A program made the translations under genes and the position numbers. DNA of 14,238 nucleotides from Paracoccaceae bacterium (GTDB taxonomy: Bacteria > Pseudomonadota > Alphaproteobacteria > Rhodobacterales > Rhodobacteraceae): positions 1 to 14,238 of the forward strand of contig RGAJ01000013.1 of the NCBI GenBank assembly GCA_009920225.1, written 5' to 3'. The notes beneath the pieces are model-generated. The model was not told the origin of the DNA, made no database searches, and was given only the letters and a program-made list of their open reading frames with translations. Positions 13,126 to 14,238 of this stretch are shown here, piece by piece (position 1 is the first letter of the stretch; each line of letters begins with the position of its first letter).

Positions 13126-14190
13126 ATGACAAAATCGGTCATGGTGATTGGTGCAGGTGTTGTTGGGCTTGCCTGTTCGCGGGCGCTGGCAATAGCGGGC
13201 TATGACGTTGTGATTGTTGAAAAGCACGCCTATATCGGAACCGAGGTCAGCGGCCGAAATTCCGGCGTGATTCATGCAGGGATTTATTATCCCCAAGGAT
13301 CTGCCAAGGCGCGGTTTTGTCTGCGCGGCAAACAGCTGATGTATCAATATTGTGCCGATCATGACATTCCCCACCGCAATACGCAAAAGCTGATCGTTGC
13401 GACAAATTCTGCCCAAGACGGAATTTTGCAAAAGTTACAAAAAACGGCGGCGCAAAACGGTGTGATATTGGATTTGATTTCAGGGGCTCAGGCGATGGCG
13501 CTTGAACCTGAATTGTATGCGACCTCTGCATTGGTGTCCGCAACCACGGGTATCGTCGATGTGCATGGTCTTTTGTTTTCCCTACTTGCCGAGGCCGAAG
13601 CGATGGGCGCAGTTTTGTCAACACAGACATGTGTGTCCCAAATTCTGCGAACACCGCAGGGTTTGCATGTTACGGGCAACAGCATGGGCGCGGCATTCGA
13701 AATGAGTGTTGATATGGTGGTCAATGCGGCAGGTCTGGGCGCGCCGCAATTGGCCGCGACTTATTGGCCAGATGCGCCAAAGCCGCCAGCACTGTTTGCG
13801 AAAGGCAATTATTTTTCAATCGCTGGATCACTGCCATTTCAAAGGTTGATTTATCCCGTTCCGGAACAGGATGGTCTGGGCATCCATTATACCCTAGACC
13901 TGAATGGACAAAGCCGATTGGGTCCAAATGTGCGCTGGATCGATACGCCGAACTATGACGTTGATGTGGATGCCGAAGATCTGTTTCGCGATGCAGTCAA
14001 ATCCTATTGGCCAAATGTCCAAGATCGCGCTTTGTCGCCCGATTACGTGGGGATCCGACCGAAAATCGAAGGCGGAGATTTCGTCATACGCCGTGATGAT
14101 CGTATCATCACGCTGCTTGGTATTGAGTCCCCGGGTTTAACATCTTCGTTAGCGATTGCCGAACATGTCACAGCGTTGGCGCAGGCCTAA
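13126..14190 (+). CDS. FAD-dependent oxidoreductase, L-2-hydroxyglutarate oxidase/dehydrogenase (LhgO)-like
   Basis: This 354-residue flavoprotein of the DAO superfamily starts at ATG 13126, where the Rossmann motif falls at residues 9-14 (GAGVVG) with the ribose-binding Glu32 (VEK). Strongly LhgO-like signatures are SGRNSGVIHAGIYYPQGSA (42-60), the DIPHRNTQKLIVAT segment, VNAAGLGAP, GIHYTLDLNGQSRLGPNVRW and the C-terminal GIRPKIEGG and GIESPGLTSSLAIAEHV. The family oxidises L-2-hydroxy acids to 2-oxo acids and passes electrons to the respiratory chain, usually at the membrane surface. It is somewhat shorter than E. coli LhgO (about 400), with the loss spread over loops and the C-terminus intact. 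It diverges from the KbaZ-like gene. The substrate is unproven: L-2-hydroxyglutarate by family, some other 2-hydroxy acid by context. Confidence 0.85.
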   Translation: MTKSVMVIGAGVVGLACSRALAIAGYDVVIVEKHAYIGTEVSGRNSGVIHAGIYYPQGSAKARFCLRGKQLMYQYCADHDIPHRNTQKLIVATNSAQDGILQKLQKTAAQNGVILDLISGAQAMALEPELYATSALVSATTGIVDVHGLLFSLLAEAEAMGAVLSTQTCVSQILRTPQGLHVTGNSMGAAFEMSVDMVVNAAGLGAPQLAATYWPDAPKPPALFAKGNYFSIAGSLPFQRLIYPVPEQDGLGIHYTLDLNGQSRLGPNVRWIDTPNYDVDVDAEDLFRDAVKSYWPNVQDRALSPDYVGIRPKIEGGDFVIRRDDRIITLLGIESPGLTSSLAIAEHVTALAQA

Positions 14191-14238
14191 GTGTTACAGC
14201 TGATGTCGATCAAGGGGCTTGTCACTTGGATCAAAACA

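Overview
The window looks like a chromosomal accessory region of a marine alphaproteobacterium, probably Rhodobacterales (Roseobacter group). This rests on the gene families (TRAP transporter, FrcA-like single-domain CUT2 ATPase, Gfo/Idh/MocA, KbaZ-like and LhgO-like proteins) and on base composition near one half GC, not on a marker gene. No rRNA, tRNA, IS element or CRISPR array was seen.

Layout. (1) The left edge, minus strand, holds the N-terminal part of a di-heme cytochrome c peroxidase/MauG-family protein with an awkward start. It diverges from a small exported Sel1-repeat protein (495-974, plus). (2) A hairpin at 976-997 separates that gene from a six-gene minus-strand operon. In transcription order the operon encodes an SsuD-like FMNH2-dependent sulfonate monooxygenase (6557-5403), a YdhF-like aldo/keto reductase (5403-4513), a flavin reductase (4513-4025), and a TRAP transporter DctQ-DctM-DctP (3973-1006). 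(3) Divergent from it, on the plus strand, are a GntR/UTRA regulator (6637-7350), a Gfo/Idh/MocA oxidoreductase (7359-8477) and a CUT2 sugar ABC transporter: binding protein (8649-9560), permease (9648-10841) and ATPase (10844-11617). A strong bidirectional terminator (11633-11663) follows. (4) A lone KbaZ/GatZ-family protein (12988-11732, minus) diverges from an LhgO-like FAD oxidoreductase (13126-14190, plus).

Main interpretation (inference). The monooxygenase, aldo/keto reductase and flavin reductase have the same composition as SmoC, SmoB and SmoA of the oxidative desulfurization (sulfo-SMO) pathway for sulfoquinovose in Agrobacterium. There SmoC releases sulfite from the C-S bond to give 6-oxo-glucose, SmoB reduces this to glucose, and SmoA supplies FMNH2. 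Here the two internal junctions are one-base TAATG overlaps, and all the SsuD sulfonate-site residues I can align are present except the SsuD Cys. The divergent Gfo/Idh/MocA gene could be an NAD+-dependent sulfoquinovosidase (GH188-like) that frees sulfoquinovose from sulfoquinovosyl glycerol, although an ordinary sugar dehydrogenase is equally possible from sequence alone. Two importers would then serve the cluster, a TRAP system and a CUT2 ABC system, instead of the CUT1 system of Agrobacterium. No GH31 sulfoquinovosidase, sulfite exporter or sulfite dehydrogenase lies in the window. The GntR protein, in the divergent gap, is the natural regulator of both arms.

There is no gene-free stretch above 300 bases. 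The longest gaps (8478-8648, 12989-13125 and 11618-11731) are described as features. I see nothing in 14191-14238.
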